The notes: generated by a model not told the origin, from the letters alone. A stretch of 64,000 bases of DNA from Chelonoidis abingdonii (GCF_003597395.2 NC_133770.1:200915259-200979258); one strand, 5' to 3'; positions 35,903-48,649 are shown, numbered from the stretch's first letter. Numbers and translations are program-made.

Positions 35903-37852
35903 TTATATGACCTTTGCAAATTTGAGAATTGAGTGGGGCAGGATCTCTGTGCTATCTGAGACCAACTGAACTTTCTCTTTTGGGTAGGTGTATAGGTCCT
36001 CAGAAAATATAAAGTGGCCCTGGAGTCTCAACATGTGCAGGGATTCTTCCATGATGTCAACGAACAGCTTAGTGACATCAAAAGGAAGGTCTTTGACTGT
36101 ATTCTGGTCCTTCTTTGGAAATCCTGAGAGCTGAAGCCAGGAGGCCCTCCTCATAACTACTGCCATAGAAACTGAAATCAACAGCAGTATCAACAGCACT
36201 GAGAGAAGCCTGCAGAGATATTCTGGTGAGCAGCTGGCTTTCTGCAATATTTGCTTGGAATTACTCTCTGTGTTCTGTTGGTAAATATGCAATAAAGGAG
36301 TTCAGTTTGGTACAATTTGCATGGTTGTACTTCTCCATTAATGCCTGGTAGATGGTAATTCCAAACTTTAAAGTAGCTGTTGAATATGATTTTCTACAAA
36401 GCAGGTCGAGGGGCTTGTGATTTCTATCAGAGGGCATAGATTTAGTGTGGTGCTGCCTTCCATATTCAATAACTGCCTCGACCATCAAGGATTTAGGAGA
36501 GGGATGATAAAATAAAATTTCTGAGTCCTTAGAGGGAACATAATATTTTTTTTCTATGCTCTTGCATGTGTGTGGAATTGAGGCCAAGGTGTACCAGATA
36601 ATTTTTGCAGGATCCAGGAGTCCTCATTAACAGGCAAGGCAATGCAGGCAGATAGAGCTGTGTGGAGGATGTCAAGCAACTTATGATGAGGTTCTTTAAC
36701 CTCCTCAAGGGGGATTTGCAAAGAATCCACAACCCTTTTGATAAGGTCCTGGAACTATTTAAAATTGTCAGAGAGGGATAGTTGAGGTGGCATGATCTCT
36801 TCATCTGGGGAGAGAGCTCTTCAGCAGCCCTAGCTTCCTGTTTCTCAAAGGATTCTTCCTAAGTTTCTGGTCTCCTGGAGAGGGAGAGTGAGGAAGGTTG
36901 TCTATCTCTGTGACAGATGGTGCTTGAGGACCTAGAGAATTGCTGATGATAGGCCACCCAGGGTCTCAGTATGACTAACTGGATGATGCATATGGCATGG
37001 GTGGCAGCATCCATGAGTGTTCATATTAGCAAGATGGTGGTTGTGGATGTCTCTCATGAGTAAGATCAACTGCCTCAGAGACCTGTGGAAAAGAGCTTCT
37101 ATAGGGACAGAGTGGATAGATATTTAAGAGACCAAGGCAAGATCTGCTTCAGACTCCGTCGTCTCCAAGTCACTTTGAAGTACTGAAGACATTTGATATA
37201 CAACTGTTGGTACTGGATGGGTGTCTGGGGATCCCGAGGTCCTCAGTACTGAGAACAGATCAGAGACGAGCAATGGGAAGTCAGGAGTCTCAGACACAGC
37301 CAGGTCTCAGGGAAAACTAAACTTCTGAGGTACCAAGAATGTTGCTGATACCATGTCTATGGCTTGAGCTGAAATAATGGTAGCTGAGGGAGCTGACGAT
37401 ATCATGAGTCTTGAATGCTCCAAGGAGAGTCCAGATGGAGTCTGAATGGTACTTTTTTGTTACCAAGTGTGAAGAGGTAGAGCTCTTCTTCCTGCCTCAC
37501 TCCTCTGTTGGTACCAAAGGTCTATTGGAGGCTGACATTTTGGAGTCTCTAGGCTTAACTGAGCCCTCAAAACCTAAGGAACCAGCACCCTCATTGGGTA
37601 GAGACCAATGGGATACAAAGTGGCTAGAGTCATCAGCAACCTCAACTTCTTTGATGTAGGTTCCCTACCTGGTGAACTTGGGGCATGAACTTTGGAAGTC
37701 TTATGAGAGGAATCTTGTGTCTTCCCCTTAGATTCCCTCGAGGAGTGCAGCTTGGAGATTGCGCAAGTAGCTGACTTGCTTGGAGAGAGGCATACGGGGC
37801 GGGGGGTCCCCTGGTCTAGGTTAGAGTCTGGGCACAGTGAGCTTTCCATCAC
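35903..37852 (-). pseudogene. DIRS gag-like region, decayed
   Basis: Minus-strand frames 36587-36261 (YYVPSKDSEILFYHPSP, MPSDRNHKPLDLLCRKSYS, TLKFGITIYQALMEKY) and 36292-35903 resemble the gag-like protein of sauropsid DIRS elements. A basic Ser/Lys/Pro-rich stretch at 37852-37574 fits its N-terminal part. Multiple stops and frame changes. Confidence 0.65.
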
Positions 37853-39169
37853 GAGGAGTCAAAGTTTGATCTCCCTGCTTTTTCTGACTGTAGATTTTAA
37901 TGCTAGACAAAAGTTGCACTTTTGGAAAATATGAGATTCCCTGAGGCAGTGGATGCAGTAGGAGTGCCATCACTCCCTGGGATTGCCTCAAGGCACAACA
38001 CGCAATATTTGAAACCAGGAGAACTGGCCTTGCATTTCCAGTAAAGCAAAAGCTTCCAGGAGCGGAGAAACTATGTAAAAGATATTTTACATATATATAT
38101 AAAAGGTTTTTTAAAAACTACTACAGCTAAAACTACTATTAAATACTAGCTACTACTAAGAACAACTGTAATTAACTAACTGCTAAAAGAGCTAAGAGGA
38201 CACAGTTGAGGTAAACTGTGTCCCCTTAACAACTGTTAATGCTTAGTCTCTGGCTGAGGCCACTGAGAAGGAACTGAAGGCAGTTCGCCTACGCAGTGCT
38301 ATATAACACTGAGTAACACCCATGTGCGAGCCAAATAACACAGCTATAAGATATCTCCATTAAAGGCACAGGGGTGCACCTACAGTGGAGCACCCATATG
38401 GATACTATTTGAAGAAGACTATACATTAACTGACTCATCGCATGAGTCCTTCCAGCCATTTGTGACCCAGAATTTTCCTGATGAAGGAACAATTTTTATT
38501 TTAAGACTTAGCATTTAAGTGGTAGATTTTTATCTTATTAGTTTTATTTTACACCTACACTGGAGAAGTCTGTCAAACTGCCCATACCCACAGAGTTCAG
38601 TGTGAGAAGAGGAAAGTGAAGGGAACTGCTTAAATTCAGTTAAGCTGAAGAGCAGAATAAACAGGCATAAGGTTATTAAAGTAAATTTAAAAATCACACT
38701 GTGGGCAAGGGTCAAATCAAAACCACATATTAATAGTACCTAATTATGCTTAGCATTTATGTAGAGCTGGGCAAACCCTGAGAAAGATTATTAATAAAAT
38801 TTTCACCATCTTCTAAATAAAATTTAGCTTTAGCCTTTTTCATGCCTCTTTTTATTCAGTTTTTAATAACTTCTGCGTGAGCAAAGTTTGTATGAATATT
38901 GAAAAAGGGAATGCTGGGCCTGTAGTTGAGATTCATTTATTAGACTAAAGAAAATTTGTTTTGGGGCTGTAAGGAATATTTTTGTTTACATCAAAATACC
39001 AAAGTCTAGAGTGTAAATTAACAGCTGGTATATGCAGTCACAATCACACTGATGTCAGCAGCACATATACCAGCTTTGAGATTGGCCCTGGGTTCCAAGT
39101 AAATTGATTTGCAATGTTGGAGTAGCTTGGAAAACAAACAGGTGTTTTCGAAGTATGGAATTAAATGTT

Positions 39170-39240
39170 GCCTCACTGCTCATTTGGTAGAGCCTCAGAC
39201 TCTTAATCTGAGGGTCCAGGGTTCAAGTTCCTGGTCAGCT
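39170..39240 (+). tRNA. tRNA-Lys(CTT)-like sequence, probably a pseudogene
   Basis: A D-arm (GCTC...GGTAGAGC), an anticodon arm TCAGACTCTTAATCTGA with a perfect stem and loop anticodon CTT, and a T-arm CAGGGTTCAAGTTCCTG with TTC loop are present. The acceptor stem (GCCTCAC against GTCAGCT) pairs at only about five of seven positions, and the D-loop region is short by a base. An A-run follows 20-30 bases downstream. It may be a tRNA pseudogene or the head of a tRNA-derived SINE rather than an active gene. Confidence 0.45.
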
Positions 39241-40429
39241 GATAAACTTCTCACTGTGATTGTAAAAAAAAAAATCTTGTAGGCACTCAAATATAACAGT
39301 GATGGGAGCCATACAAGGACCTAGATAGTACAGTTGGTCAGGAATTTGCTGTCAATGTTTTTTTGGGGGGGGAAGGAAAATCAGTTTCCACAAAATTAAA
39401 ATTTTATTTTAGCAACTTTTTTCAGTTTTCCAACAGGAAAATCAAAACTAAATATTTTGTTTCATGTCACATCCTTGAGAATAAGGAGGATATACACTTA
39501 CCTCTTTCTGATTCTCCTTGTCCTACCATGAATGTCCTGCAATATTTTCTTATCCTTTAACTCTTTATTTTCAAAATATATTCATTTTCAACTTCCAGGG
39601 CTGTTTCTGATAATCGGTGATTGCCTTCAGATTATACAGTTCATTAAGGTAAGTTTGCATTTTGTTAGCTTCAGTTTGTTCTCTTCTTCTTGTGCCAGAT
39701 ATTTAGTTTTGTGTCATATACCATCATTGCATCCTTCAGAGTTCTCCATACAAATCTTTTTTTGCTTTCCTGGAGCCTAAGGATGACATTTTATAGATGT
39801 GCACTTGTATTTCATTCCAATTCATAGATTTCTATGGGATATGCAGTACTGTGTTATGTCTTTAAGAATGGTAGATGTGTGAGCCCCATAAGACCTCATA
39901 TATTTGGATCTGTGAAGTACTGTACATGCGGCTCATGGAGGCCATTTTGGACTTCAGTGAAGAACAAGTACTCCAGCCTCCAGAGCTGTTTTTGAAGCTC
40001 TTACTGATTCATTTTCACTTGGAAAATGTATATCTGATCTCCAACATTATCTAAATGGTATTTGAGATTAAATAGACTTTTTCTAAGGGAAAGGAGGAAG
40101 GGGGGAAACACTTCTTAAAAGCTTCAAAAGCAGCTCTGGGAGATTTTATCTTTAGACAGCAGGAAGCATGTGAGGGTCTCTACTACACTGTAGTACTGCT
40201 GTAGTACTCTGTATACAAGGTAATACACTAGGCCTTTCAGTCTAGTGTTAAACAGATCGGCCATCTTGGGAGTTTGAATGCAGACTCTTAACACCTCGCA
40301 GTAACTTCACCCAGGTAACTATTTCCACATTGGTGTGCTGAATGGATGCCACGGTGCTTGGTAATGAATATTGATCTGGACCCAAAATGTGATTTATGTG
40401 CAGGACTTCTGAAGTGGTGTGCTGGAATC

Positions 40430-41240
40430 TAAGGGGGAACAGACCATTTCGGAACACCCCTTGTAGTCACAAAGCCTGTGACTGCAAGCCCTTAAAGGCT
40501 AACTGCCAAACAATGGAGCAACATTGGGGTGGGACTGGCTGACTGGAAAAAAAACACCCAGTAAGAGGCAAAAGGAAGACTTCACACTTAGGCCTTGTAA
40601 CAAAAGTCATTAAGCAATATTGTAATTAGACTCAGGCATACACAGGCAGGGTTGGACTTTGAGAAAGGGGAGTTTTCTCTGAGAGGGGGAACAGACTGCG
40701 GGACACGCTCTGGGTACATCTATACTACCCGCAAGACAGACGCCCTTACTCCACCTTGGCAGAAGGAGTAAGCAGCTTCGACAGGGGAGCCGCAACAGTT
40801 GACTCACTGCCGTGAGGACGGCCAGGTATGTCAAACTAAGATACTTTGACTTTAGCTACGAGAATATCTATACGTAGCTGAAGTTGCGTAACTTAGTTCA
40901 ATCCTCCTCTCAGTGTAGACTAGCCATCTGAAAGGGAAATGGACACCAGACTGGGTCCAAGAGCTTTGGGGCTTCCTAAAAGAATATAAGTAGGGCCTGC
41001 TGTCTCTCTGTAACTCAGGAGGAAAGTCCATCCAACTTAGCTAGTAGGGAAGCATAAGATTAGATGAGATTAAATATTAATGTAAGCTGTTGGCTGTTTA
41101 AAATCATGTTGTCTATCTGTGTTAGATAAACCTATTTGTTTTATGAAGGCTATTCATCACCGCATAGTGCTGGTCACAAGCTCCTGAAGAGAAGAAACAC
41201 AGACATCCAGTCAGACCTGCGTGTTACGAAACAGTTGGCC
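40430..41240 (+). other. Possible LTR-like segment interrupted by a MITE
   Basis: Around the MITE at 40707 lie GAATATAAGTAGGGCC (TATA-like, 40983) and TTAGATAAACC (poly-A-like, 41123), spaced as in an LTR. No convincing TG...CA ends or target duplication were found, so this is only a suggestion. Confidence 0.25.
40707..40930. mobile_element. Fold-back MITE (GGTACATCTATACT ends)
   Basis: Inverted ends GGTACATCTATACTACC and ...CAGTGTAGACTAGCC enclose GCAACAGTTGACTCACTGCC and an inner palindrome TTTAGCTACGAGAATATC / CGTAGCTGAAGTTGCG. This matches a turtle-type non-autonomous element. Confidence 0.75.
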
Positions 41241-41836
41241 TAGATGGGAGTGCTGTACTATGTCCTGATAAGAGTGGGAGAATTGCAAAATTCCACCTTG
41301 AGACAGGCAAGGTTACAAGGCCTAATACCTGAGCATGTGCACTCAGTAAGACCAGAAAGGGGACTGTGGTACAAACAGTTACATAACCATGACAAGGAGT
41401 TCCTAGCTCTATTGTACAACTTTACCGACATTTAATTTCCAGAAATGGACCTTCATTTTATGTGCACAGAAACTGCTGGCTACTCATGAATTTTAATGAA
41501 AGGTAAAGAATGCAGCTACCTAAACTTTCGATAAAATAAAATTTCACAAATAGTTCACAATAAGGTTGTCATTATCCTACCCCAATGTTCAATTACACAC
41601 ACAGTCCTGCTGACCTAGTGTTTCTGATGTTTTTAGAAGCCTAGTTTTATATCTATATCATATGAAGATATTTGAATAATAAAAACATAAAATACTCGAA
41701 CAGTGTTATCATGAAGCACAAAGCTTCCTAGATAGTTCATTAATGCCTTTTATAAAGAAGCATTTGCTTACTTTTACTAGTTATTTCCCAAATACTATAA
41801 AGGTTTTGAAATATACCTGTGGTATTAATTACACAC

Positions 41837-41905
41837 ATACACACATTGTGTGTATAGATAGATAGATATACATATATGTATGTGTGCATGTGCACACACA
41901 TAATT
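41837..41905. repeat. (ATAG)n/(TATG)n/(CA)n microsatellite cluster
   Basis: Short ACACATACACACA, GATAGATAGATA, TATGTATGTGTG and CACACACA tracts lie back to back. Confidence 0.8.
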
Positions 41906-41967
41906 AATCCATAAATATATTTCAAGAGATAATGTTTAAGAAATAATTAGTAAAAGTAAACAAACTT

Positions 41968-42007
41968 CTCTCTCTGTGTGTGTATACACACACACACACA
42001 CACACAG
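41968..42007. repeat. (GT)n(AC)n palindromic microsatellite
   Basis: TCTCTCTGTGTGTGTATA is followed by a long ACAC run, a self-complementary dinucleotide tract. Confidence 0.9.
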
Positions 42008-42129
42008 ATGCATTTCATTTTTTTGCATGTACTTTATGCGTATCTAATTAGGGGTTTGTGTGACTTTTGAGTGGTTGTTTACAAAGTCTTAACACTGTAG
42101 TAATGATAGGAGTTTTCATGGAATATGTT

Positions 42130-42235
42130 TATATGGGCCAGATCCTCAGATGGCTTAAATCTGCACAGATCTACTGATATCACTAGAACTATTCCAATTT
42201 ACATCAGCTGAAGACCTGGCCAATCACATACACCC
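42130..42235. repeat. Ancient sauropsid interspersed repeat
   Basis: GGGCCAGATCCTCAGATGGC at one end and AATTTACATCAGCTGAAGACC at the other form the old palindromic family also seen at 7015 and 55065. Confidence 0.5.
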
Positions 42236-43655
42236 TAGTTAAATATGAAGTACACATGAAGTACACATGAAAAAGAAAAAAAAATCAAATGCATCTTTTA
42301 TGTGTGGACAGCTCAAAACTGAGATCACTGTCCAACTGTCTATGGACAATGGAAGCTAGCAGAAACCAATGTAAAGTTATGCTTTGCTAGCCTAATGTGC
42401 ATAACTGTAATTTATAAAATATGTAAGTAAATGGAAAGACAGATACATGTTTTTGTAAATTATTTTAATTCATACAATGGTATAAACATATGCCTCAGCC
42501 CAGTGAATCCCACCAACTGGCAACAATTACATATTGGATGAAGCGTGACTTTCCTTCCTGAAAATGTTCTTATATTTATTGTAATCAGGATTGGTATAAA
42601 TTGACCTACATTGCTCTTTCTAGTTCATTTCCTTTTTATTAATAAAGCAGTTCTTTTCCCAATGCTCCTTCCTGTCCAGACTTGTTTGGTGTACTTTAGG
42701 TTGTATTTGTATGACCACATGCACTGTAACTTTGAATAGCCTTTTGAAATCCACTGTTACCATTTAATGAAAAAAAAAATTCTTGCAGAGCCACCTCAAC
42801 GCAGCCCAGTTCCAGCCTCACAAAAGGAAAGAAATGAAATTGCATCTGTTACCATGGAAATCTGCACTTCTAGCAGATTCCCTCGCCCCCATGTGATGCA
42901 AAATGTACATGGGTGAGATCTGAGCAATATATAGAGAATGTTACAGAAAGGACAGCCTTGAAAACACAATGCAGATTTTATTGTGGGTGTACAAATTCTA
43001 TTTCCAAACCTACAGTAACTTCAGTTTTTACTATTGCATCACACCTTAGTGAAACCATTAAGTAGAATGAAGAAATCACTTTAAAACTAAAAACCAAAAT
43101 ATTGCCATGTCAATGAGATTCGAAATTGCAAAACACACTACCAATTTCCACATTCAACGTCTCAGCCAATTACACCCCCATATTAATCAAGTCCTTAGTA
43201 AAAACAGATGCAAACAAAATGCGGGCTAACTCCCAAAGTTACCTGAAAGGGCAAGCCACGTGGACAGCTTTGAGATTTCCTGAGGAAATCCAAACACAAG
43301 GGATAGGGATCGGTTTCAGGCTATGTGAGCTGGAATCACTAAGCCAGAAGTAGTAGTTGTGTGTGAATCCCAAAGGAAGTAGAGGCAGAGAGGCTGCCTC
43401 TCCTTGGGCATAGTAGGTGGCAGGAAAGGTCCACATCTGGAGATTTCTGAGCCAGCCTGCATGTTGTATGTTTGCGGTACTACTCAGGGAAACAGGACTT
43501 TGTGTATTTTCGTGAATAAACAAGTTTACTCTAAGAATATACCTTATCACCAGCTTTTCATCCAAATGGGAACCACCCCATAAGGACCAAACTTTCTCTT
43601 TGTACTCAGCCTAAGGGACAACAATGTGGCTGTTATGGGAACTTTGACTATCCTC

Positions 43656-43783
43656 CAGTGGTGCTGGAACTAGGGGTCCTGGGGTGCTGCTGCATGCTCC
43701 GGCTTGCAGTAGTAATAAAAAACATCAAATACATGGTTTCCATCATCAGCACCCCCACTATAAAAATTGTTCCAGAATCCCTG
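43656..43783. mobile_element. hAT MITE, 128 bp, perfect target duplication
   Basis: Ends CAGTGGTGCTGGAAC and ...GTTCCAGAATCCCTG are inverted. Flanked by ctatcctc on both sides (43648-43655 and 43784-43791). Confidence 0.92.
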
Positions 43784-43914
43784 CTATCCTCTGAGATTCA
43801 AATTTTCCTTTAAAAATCTCCTCATTCTCTGAATATTATTACACACTTATCATTGATAAGGAAGGTTCTTATTGGTAAGGAAGATTCATGATACTAAGGA
43901 ATGGTAAGGAAGGA

Positions 43915-45021
43915 GAACAGCACAATAACGACAATGGATTTCAAGAGGGCAGACTTTAGCAAACTCAGGGGTTGGTAGGTAAGATCTCATGGGATGCAAG
44001 TCTAAGCAGAAAAACAACTGAAGACAGTCAAAGAGACGTTATTAAGGGCACAAGAGCAAACTATCGCACTACATAGGAAAGATAGGAAGTATGGCAAGAG
44101 ACCACCCTGGCTTAACCAGGAGATGTTCAATGATCTAAAATCAAGAAAGAGTCCTACAAAAAGTGGAAACTAGGTCATATTACAAAGGATGAATATAAAC
44201 AAATAACACAAGTTTGTAGGGACAAAATTAGAAAGGTCAAGGCACAAAACGAAATCAAACTAGCTAGAGACATAAAGGGTAACAAGAAAACATTCTGCAA
44301 AGTCATTAGAAGCAAGAGGAAGACCAAGGACAGGGTAGGCCCAAAACTCAATGGGGCGGGGGAAGGGCAGGCAGAACGAAAACAGAAAATGTGGAAAGGC
44401 AGAGATGCTTAATGACTTCTTTGTTTCGGTTTTCACTGAAAAAGTTTAGTAGCGATTGGACATCTAACATAGTGAATGCCAGTGAAAATGAGGAGGATCA
44501 GAGGCTAAAATAGAGAAAGAACAAGTTAAAAAATACTTACAAAGTTAAAGGTCTTCAAGTAACCAGGGCCTGATGAAATGCATCCTAAAATACTCAAGGA
44601 GCTGTTTGAGGAGATATCTGAGCCATTAGCGATTATCTTTGAAAAGTCATGGAAGATGGGAGAGATTCAGAAGACTGGAAAAGGACAAATATAGTGCCAA
44701 TCTATAAAAAGGGAAAGGAGGACAACCTGGGGAATTACAGACTAGTCAATTTAACTTCTGTACCTGGAAAGATAATGGAGCAAATAATTAAACAATCAAT
44801 TTGCTAACATATAAAAGATAATAAGGTAATAAGTAACAGTCAGCATGGATTTGTCAAGAACAAATCATGTCAAACCAACCTGATAGCTTTCTTTGACAGA
44901 GTAACAAGACTTGTGGACAGGAGGAGAAGGAGTAGATGTAGTATATCTTGGATTTAGTAAAGCTTTTGATACTGTCATGTATGACCGTCTCATAAACAAA
45001 CTAAGGAAATGCAACCTAGAT
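43915..45021 (+). mobile_element. CR1 LINE ORF2, segment 1 of 3
   Basis: Starts near GAACAGCACAATAACGAC and runs through TAACTTCTGTACCTGGAAAG and CAGCATGGATTTGTCAAG to the RT block VDVVYLGFSKAFDTV (44930-44975). In that block the catalytic Asp of the YLDF motif is Gly. Reading frame is broken in several places upstream. The segment is interrupted at 45022 by a hAT MITE and resumes at 45360. Confidence 0.88.
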
Positions 45022-45351
45022 CAATGGTTCTCAAAGCCGGTCTGCCACTTGTTCAGGCAAAGCCCTTGGTGGGCCGGGACAGTTTGTTTATCTGCTGCAT
45101 CTGCAGGTTCAGCCAATCACGCCTCCCTCTGGCCGTGGTTCACTGCTCCAGCCCAATGGGGGCGGTGGGAAGGGTGGCCAGCACATCTCAGCCTGTGCTG
45201 CTTCCCGCAGCCCCCATTGGCCTGGAGCGGCAAACCGCGGCCAGTGGGAGCAGTGATTGGCCAAACCTGCGGACGTGGCAGGTAAACAAACCAGCCCAGC
45301 CTGCCAGGGGCTTTCCCTGTACAAGCGGCAGACCGACTTTGAGAACCACTG
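45022..45351. mobile_element. hAT MITE nested in CR1
   Basis: The 330-bp element begins CAATGGTTCTCAAAGCCGGT and ends CGACTTTGAGAACCACTG. The CR1 sequence acctagat is duplicated exactly on both sides (45014-45021 and 45352-45359). Removing the insert restores the normal CR1 text, so the boundaries are secure. Same family as 7335-7652. Confidence 0.95.
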
Positions 45352-45359
45352 ACCTAGAT

Positions 45360-46353
45360 GGAGTTACTATAAGGTGGGTACATAACTGGTTGAAAAACCA
45401 TTCCCAGAGAGTAGTTATCAGTGGTTCACAGCCATGCTGGAAGGGCTAACAAGTGAGGTCCCGCAAGGCTCAGTTCTGGGTCCAGTTCTTTTCAGTATCT
45501 TCATCAATGATTTAGATAATGGCATAGTGAGAGCACTTATAAAGTTTGTGGACAATACCAAGCTGGGAAGGTTGCAAGTGCTTTGGAGGACAGAATTAAA
45601 ATTCAAAATGATCTGGACAAACTGGAGAAATGGGCTAAAGTAAATAGATGAAATTCATAAGGACAAATGCAAAGTACTTCATTTTGGAAGGAACAATCAG
45701 TGCTCATATACAAAATGGGAAATGATTGCCTAGGAAGGAGTACTGTGGAAGGAGCTCTGAGGGGTTATAGTGGACCACAAGCAAAATATGAGTTAACAGT
45801 GTGACACTGTTGCAACCAAAAAAAAAAAAAAAGTGAACAACATTCTGGGATGTATTAGCAGGGGTGTCGTTATCAAGACACAAGAAGTAATTCTTCTGCT
45901 CTACTCCACTCTTATTAGGCCTCAGCTGGAGTATTGTGTCCTGTTCTGGTCACCTCATTTCAGGAAAGTTGTGGATAATTGGAGAAAGTCCAGAGAAGAA
46001 CAACAAAAACGATTAAAGGTCTAAAAACATGACCTATAAGGGAAGATTGAAAAAATTGGGTTTGTTTAGTTTGAAAAAGAGAAGACAGAAGGGACATGAT
46101 AACAGTTTTGAAGTGCATAAAAGGTTGTGATAAGGAGGGAGAAAAGTTGTTCTTCTTAACGACGGAGGATAGTACAAGAAGCAATGGGCTTGAATTGCAG
46201 CAAAAGAGATTTAGATTGGACATTAGGAAAAACTTCCTAATTGTCAGGGTGGGGTTATGCATTGGAATAAATTGCCTAGGGAGGCTGTGGAATCTCCATC
46301 ACTGGAGATTTTTAAGATCAGATTAGACAAACACCAGCAGGGATGGTTTCGAT
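45360..46353 (+). mobile_element. CR1 LINE ORF2, segment 2 of 3
   Basis: Contains [21 protein letters not shown] (45443-45505), [10 protein letters not shown] where the catalytic pair of FADDTKLG is changed to DN, and LIRPQLEYCVLFWSPHF near 45915-45965. A run of 15 or more A lies inside at about 45820. It reads to TCAGGGATGG-like text, where a large hAT interrupts the 3' part. Confidence 0.9.
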
Positions 46354-46719
46354 CAGGCGTGCACAACTCGTAAAGCAGCGAAGGCCATATTACTCCAAAG
46401 AAAACAGCGGAGGGCCGAACCCCCCCAGCCCTGCCGAAACATCCCCCCCAGCACCGCCCAGCCCCTCAAACACATCCCCCGCCTCAGCACCATCTGCCCT
46501 GCGAAACAAACCCTCCTTCCCCAGTGTCATCCTGCCAAAACAGCTCTGGCCAAAAAGGAAGATTTGGGGGAGTGTATGTGATACTTTATTAAGAATTTTT
46601 CAATGAAATCAAACAATTTTTAAAATTATTTTAATTTTTTTTTATGAATCATGGAAAAATGAAAAACACTTGTTCCGTTGAAAGAAAATATTTGTACTTT
46701 TCATAATTACCTTGCAAAT

Positions 46720-48546
46720 TTAATGAGAGATATTACATTTCTTTTCGGCAACAAGCTTGTCATATTCAGAGGTCATATTTGAAGTGGATATTTTCATATT
46801 GTCTTCCAAACGGTCGTAAGTCAGAGAAGAATGTTGCTTGTTTTTATTCATGTTCATGATGGAAAATGTTTGTTCACATATGTAAGTGCTTCCAAAAATG
46901 CTGAACGTTTTCAGTGCAACTTTGATAAGATTCTTGTATTTTTCATCATCCAGACTTTTGTAGAAGTCCTGCAGGCTGCTTTCTCTGTGCTTATTTTGGT
47001 AAACTGCCGAACATTGAAGTTCAATAACCTCTAACTGCAAATCTAGTGGCACTTTCTCTGGATCCACAGAAAAGGGATCTTCAATCAGCTTCAACTGGAT
47101 GTCTTCTTCTTTAGACAAGGTAAGTCTTCTGTCAAATTTTTCAGTCAAAAGATTGATGTGCTTTGCATATTTTTCTCCTAACTCGGCATGTTTGTGCTGA
47201 GGGATATGCTGTGCACAAGTGGGAAAGTGACACATTTCACCTTTTGACAGCTGACCTCTGAAAAGTTTCAATTTCATTTTGAAAGCTTTCACTGCTGCAC
47301 ACATTTGAAACATAAATTGATTTTTTCCCCTGAAGTTGAATGTTGAGATCATTCAGGTGTGCTGTAATATCACAAAGGAAAAAAAGATCTTGATTCCAGG
47401 ACTCATTTTCAAGCTCTGGGAATTTTATTGGCCCATTTTCTAGGAAGTTTGCTACCTCCTCTTTCAAAGCAATGAAATGCTGGAACACTCTTCCTCGACT
47501 CAACCACCTCACTTCTTTATGGTAGATTAAGTTGCTGCACTCAGAGTCTACTCCTTCAAGAAAGGCTTGAAATGTCCTATGTTTTAGTCCTCTAGAATGG
47601 ATGTAGTTTTTAATGGAAACTACTATTGACATTACATGGTCAAATTTTAAGACTTTGCGACACAAAATCTGCTGATGTATAATGCAGTGATGTTTGGTTA
47701 TAAGAAGAGTAACTGCTCCAACATTTTTTCCACACATAGGTGGAGCACCATTAGTACAAATGGCCACGAAGTTTGTGAAATCTAATCTCGACTTATCATT
47801 CATGCACTTTATCACTTAACTGGAGGTTTATTTTCGGGTTGTGTGACCCGTCATGGAGCACATGCCAACATGTTCTTCAGTAATTTCAAAGTTTTTATTA
47901 ATACCTTTAATAAAAATAAGAAGTTGGGCGTGTCTTTTAAATTGATGCTTTCATCCACAGCTAGGGAGTAAAAGCAGAATTCACTTTCTGTTTTAACTGA
48001 TCACTTAGTTTGGTAGAAATGTCAGCTGTTTTTCTCTGTACAGTCATGCATGATAGACTGACATTCTCAAATATTCCCCTCTTTTCTGGACATAACTCAG
48101 ACACAGCAATCAACACACACTTCTTAAAAAACTCGCCTTCTGTGAAGCATTTTCCAGCAGCAGCAATCTCCTTAGAAATTTGAAAACTTACTTTAGTAAC
48201 CATATCGTTCTCAGTACTCACTTTCTTGAAAATTTGCTGTTCTCCACCAAGTTTTTTTTGCTAAACTGGCTGCTTCAATTATTTTTTCATTTGGGTTCAA
48301 TTTGGTGAGATTGGGATGTTTAGTTTCAAAGTGCCGCCAAAGGTTGTATTCTTTCGGAGTAGCTAACATTTCGCAACACGTGAGGCGCAGTATTTTGTCT
48401 TTGGAAACAGTACGTAAGTATTTATTCATCCATTCATTGTTGAAAACTTTGTGCTCTGATTCTATTTTTCTCTTGTTCGTTTTGCTCATGCTATCCATTA
48501 TGAAGCTCAAGATTTTGTTGAATAAATTCACACACAAGGGAAACAT
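46720..48546 (-). pseudogene. hAT transposase pseudogene (GTF2IRD2/ZBED-like)
   Basis: Four minus-strand blocks (48546-48211, 48221-47961, 47815-47237, 47352-46720) give one hAT transposase in order. The N-terminal block has a damaged BED zinc finger: EYNLWRHFETKH keeps both His, but the first Cys of the CxxC pair is gone (LTCC). The central block has FVAICTNGAPPMCGKN, where relatives have a catalytic Asp (TDGAP), and the HCIIHQQILCRKVL block. The C-terminal block holds the hATC dimerisation motif (FGSTYICEQTFSIMN). It resembles the transposases from which GTF2IRD2 and SCAND3/ZBED proteins derive. Stops near 47817-47820 and frame changes make it inactive. Confidence 0.9.
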
Positions 48547-48649
48547 TCACAGTCACACACAAAGAGAAGAGATGTCTCACGGAGCATGGCACACTAGCAA
48601 GGCACTGATGGTGTGTGGAAGCCTGTAGAGGGTAAAAGAAATGCCGCGC

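Larger units (their letters stand above)
34154..38440 (-). mobile_element. DIRS-like retroelement, truncated and dead
   Basis: Read on the minus strand from 38440 downward the order is terminal segment, gag-like region, reverse transcriptase, RNase H, terminal palindrome. The segment near 38375-38440 (GGTGCACC, GTGGAGCACCCATATGG) resembles that in the opposite end at 34190-34230. The gag-RT-RH order, PYLDDWL motif and inverted-type termini fit DIRS elements of sauropsids. No tyrosine recombinase or methyltransferase region is seen between RNase H and the left end. All frames are interrupted. Confidence 0.78.

Noticed and set aside
44911..45449. Long plus-strand frames through 45.0-45.45 kb
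   Set aside because: They read from CR1 into the inserted hAT MITE; the fusion is an artefact of the insertion.
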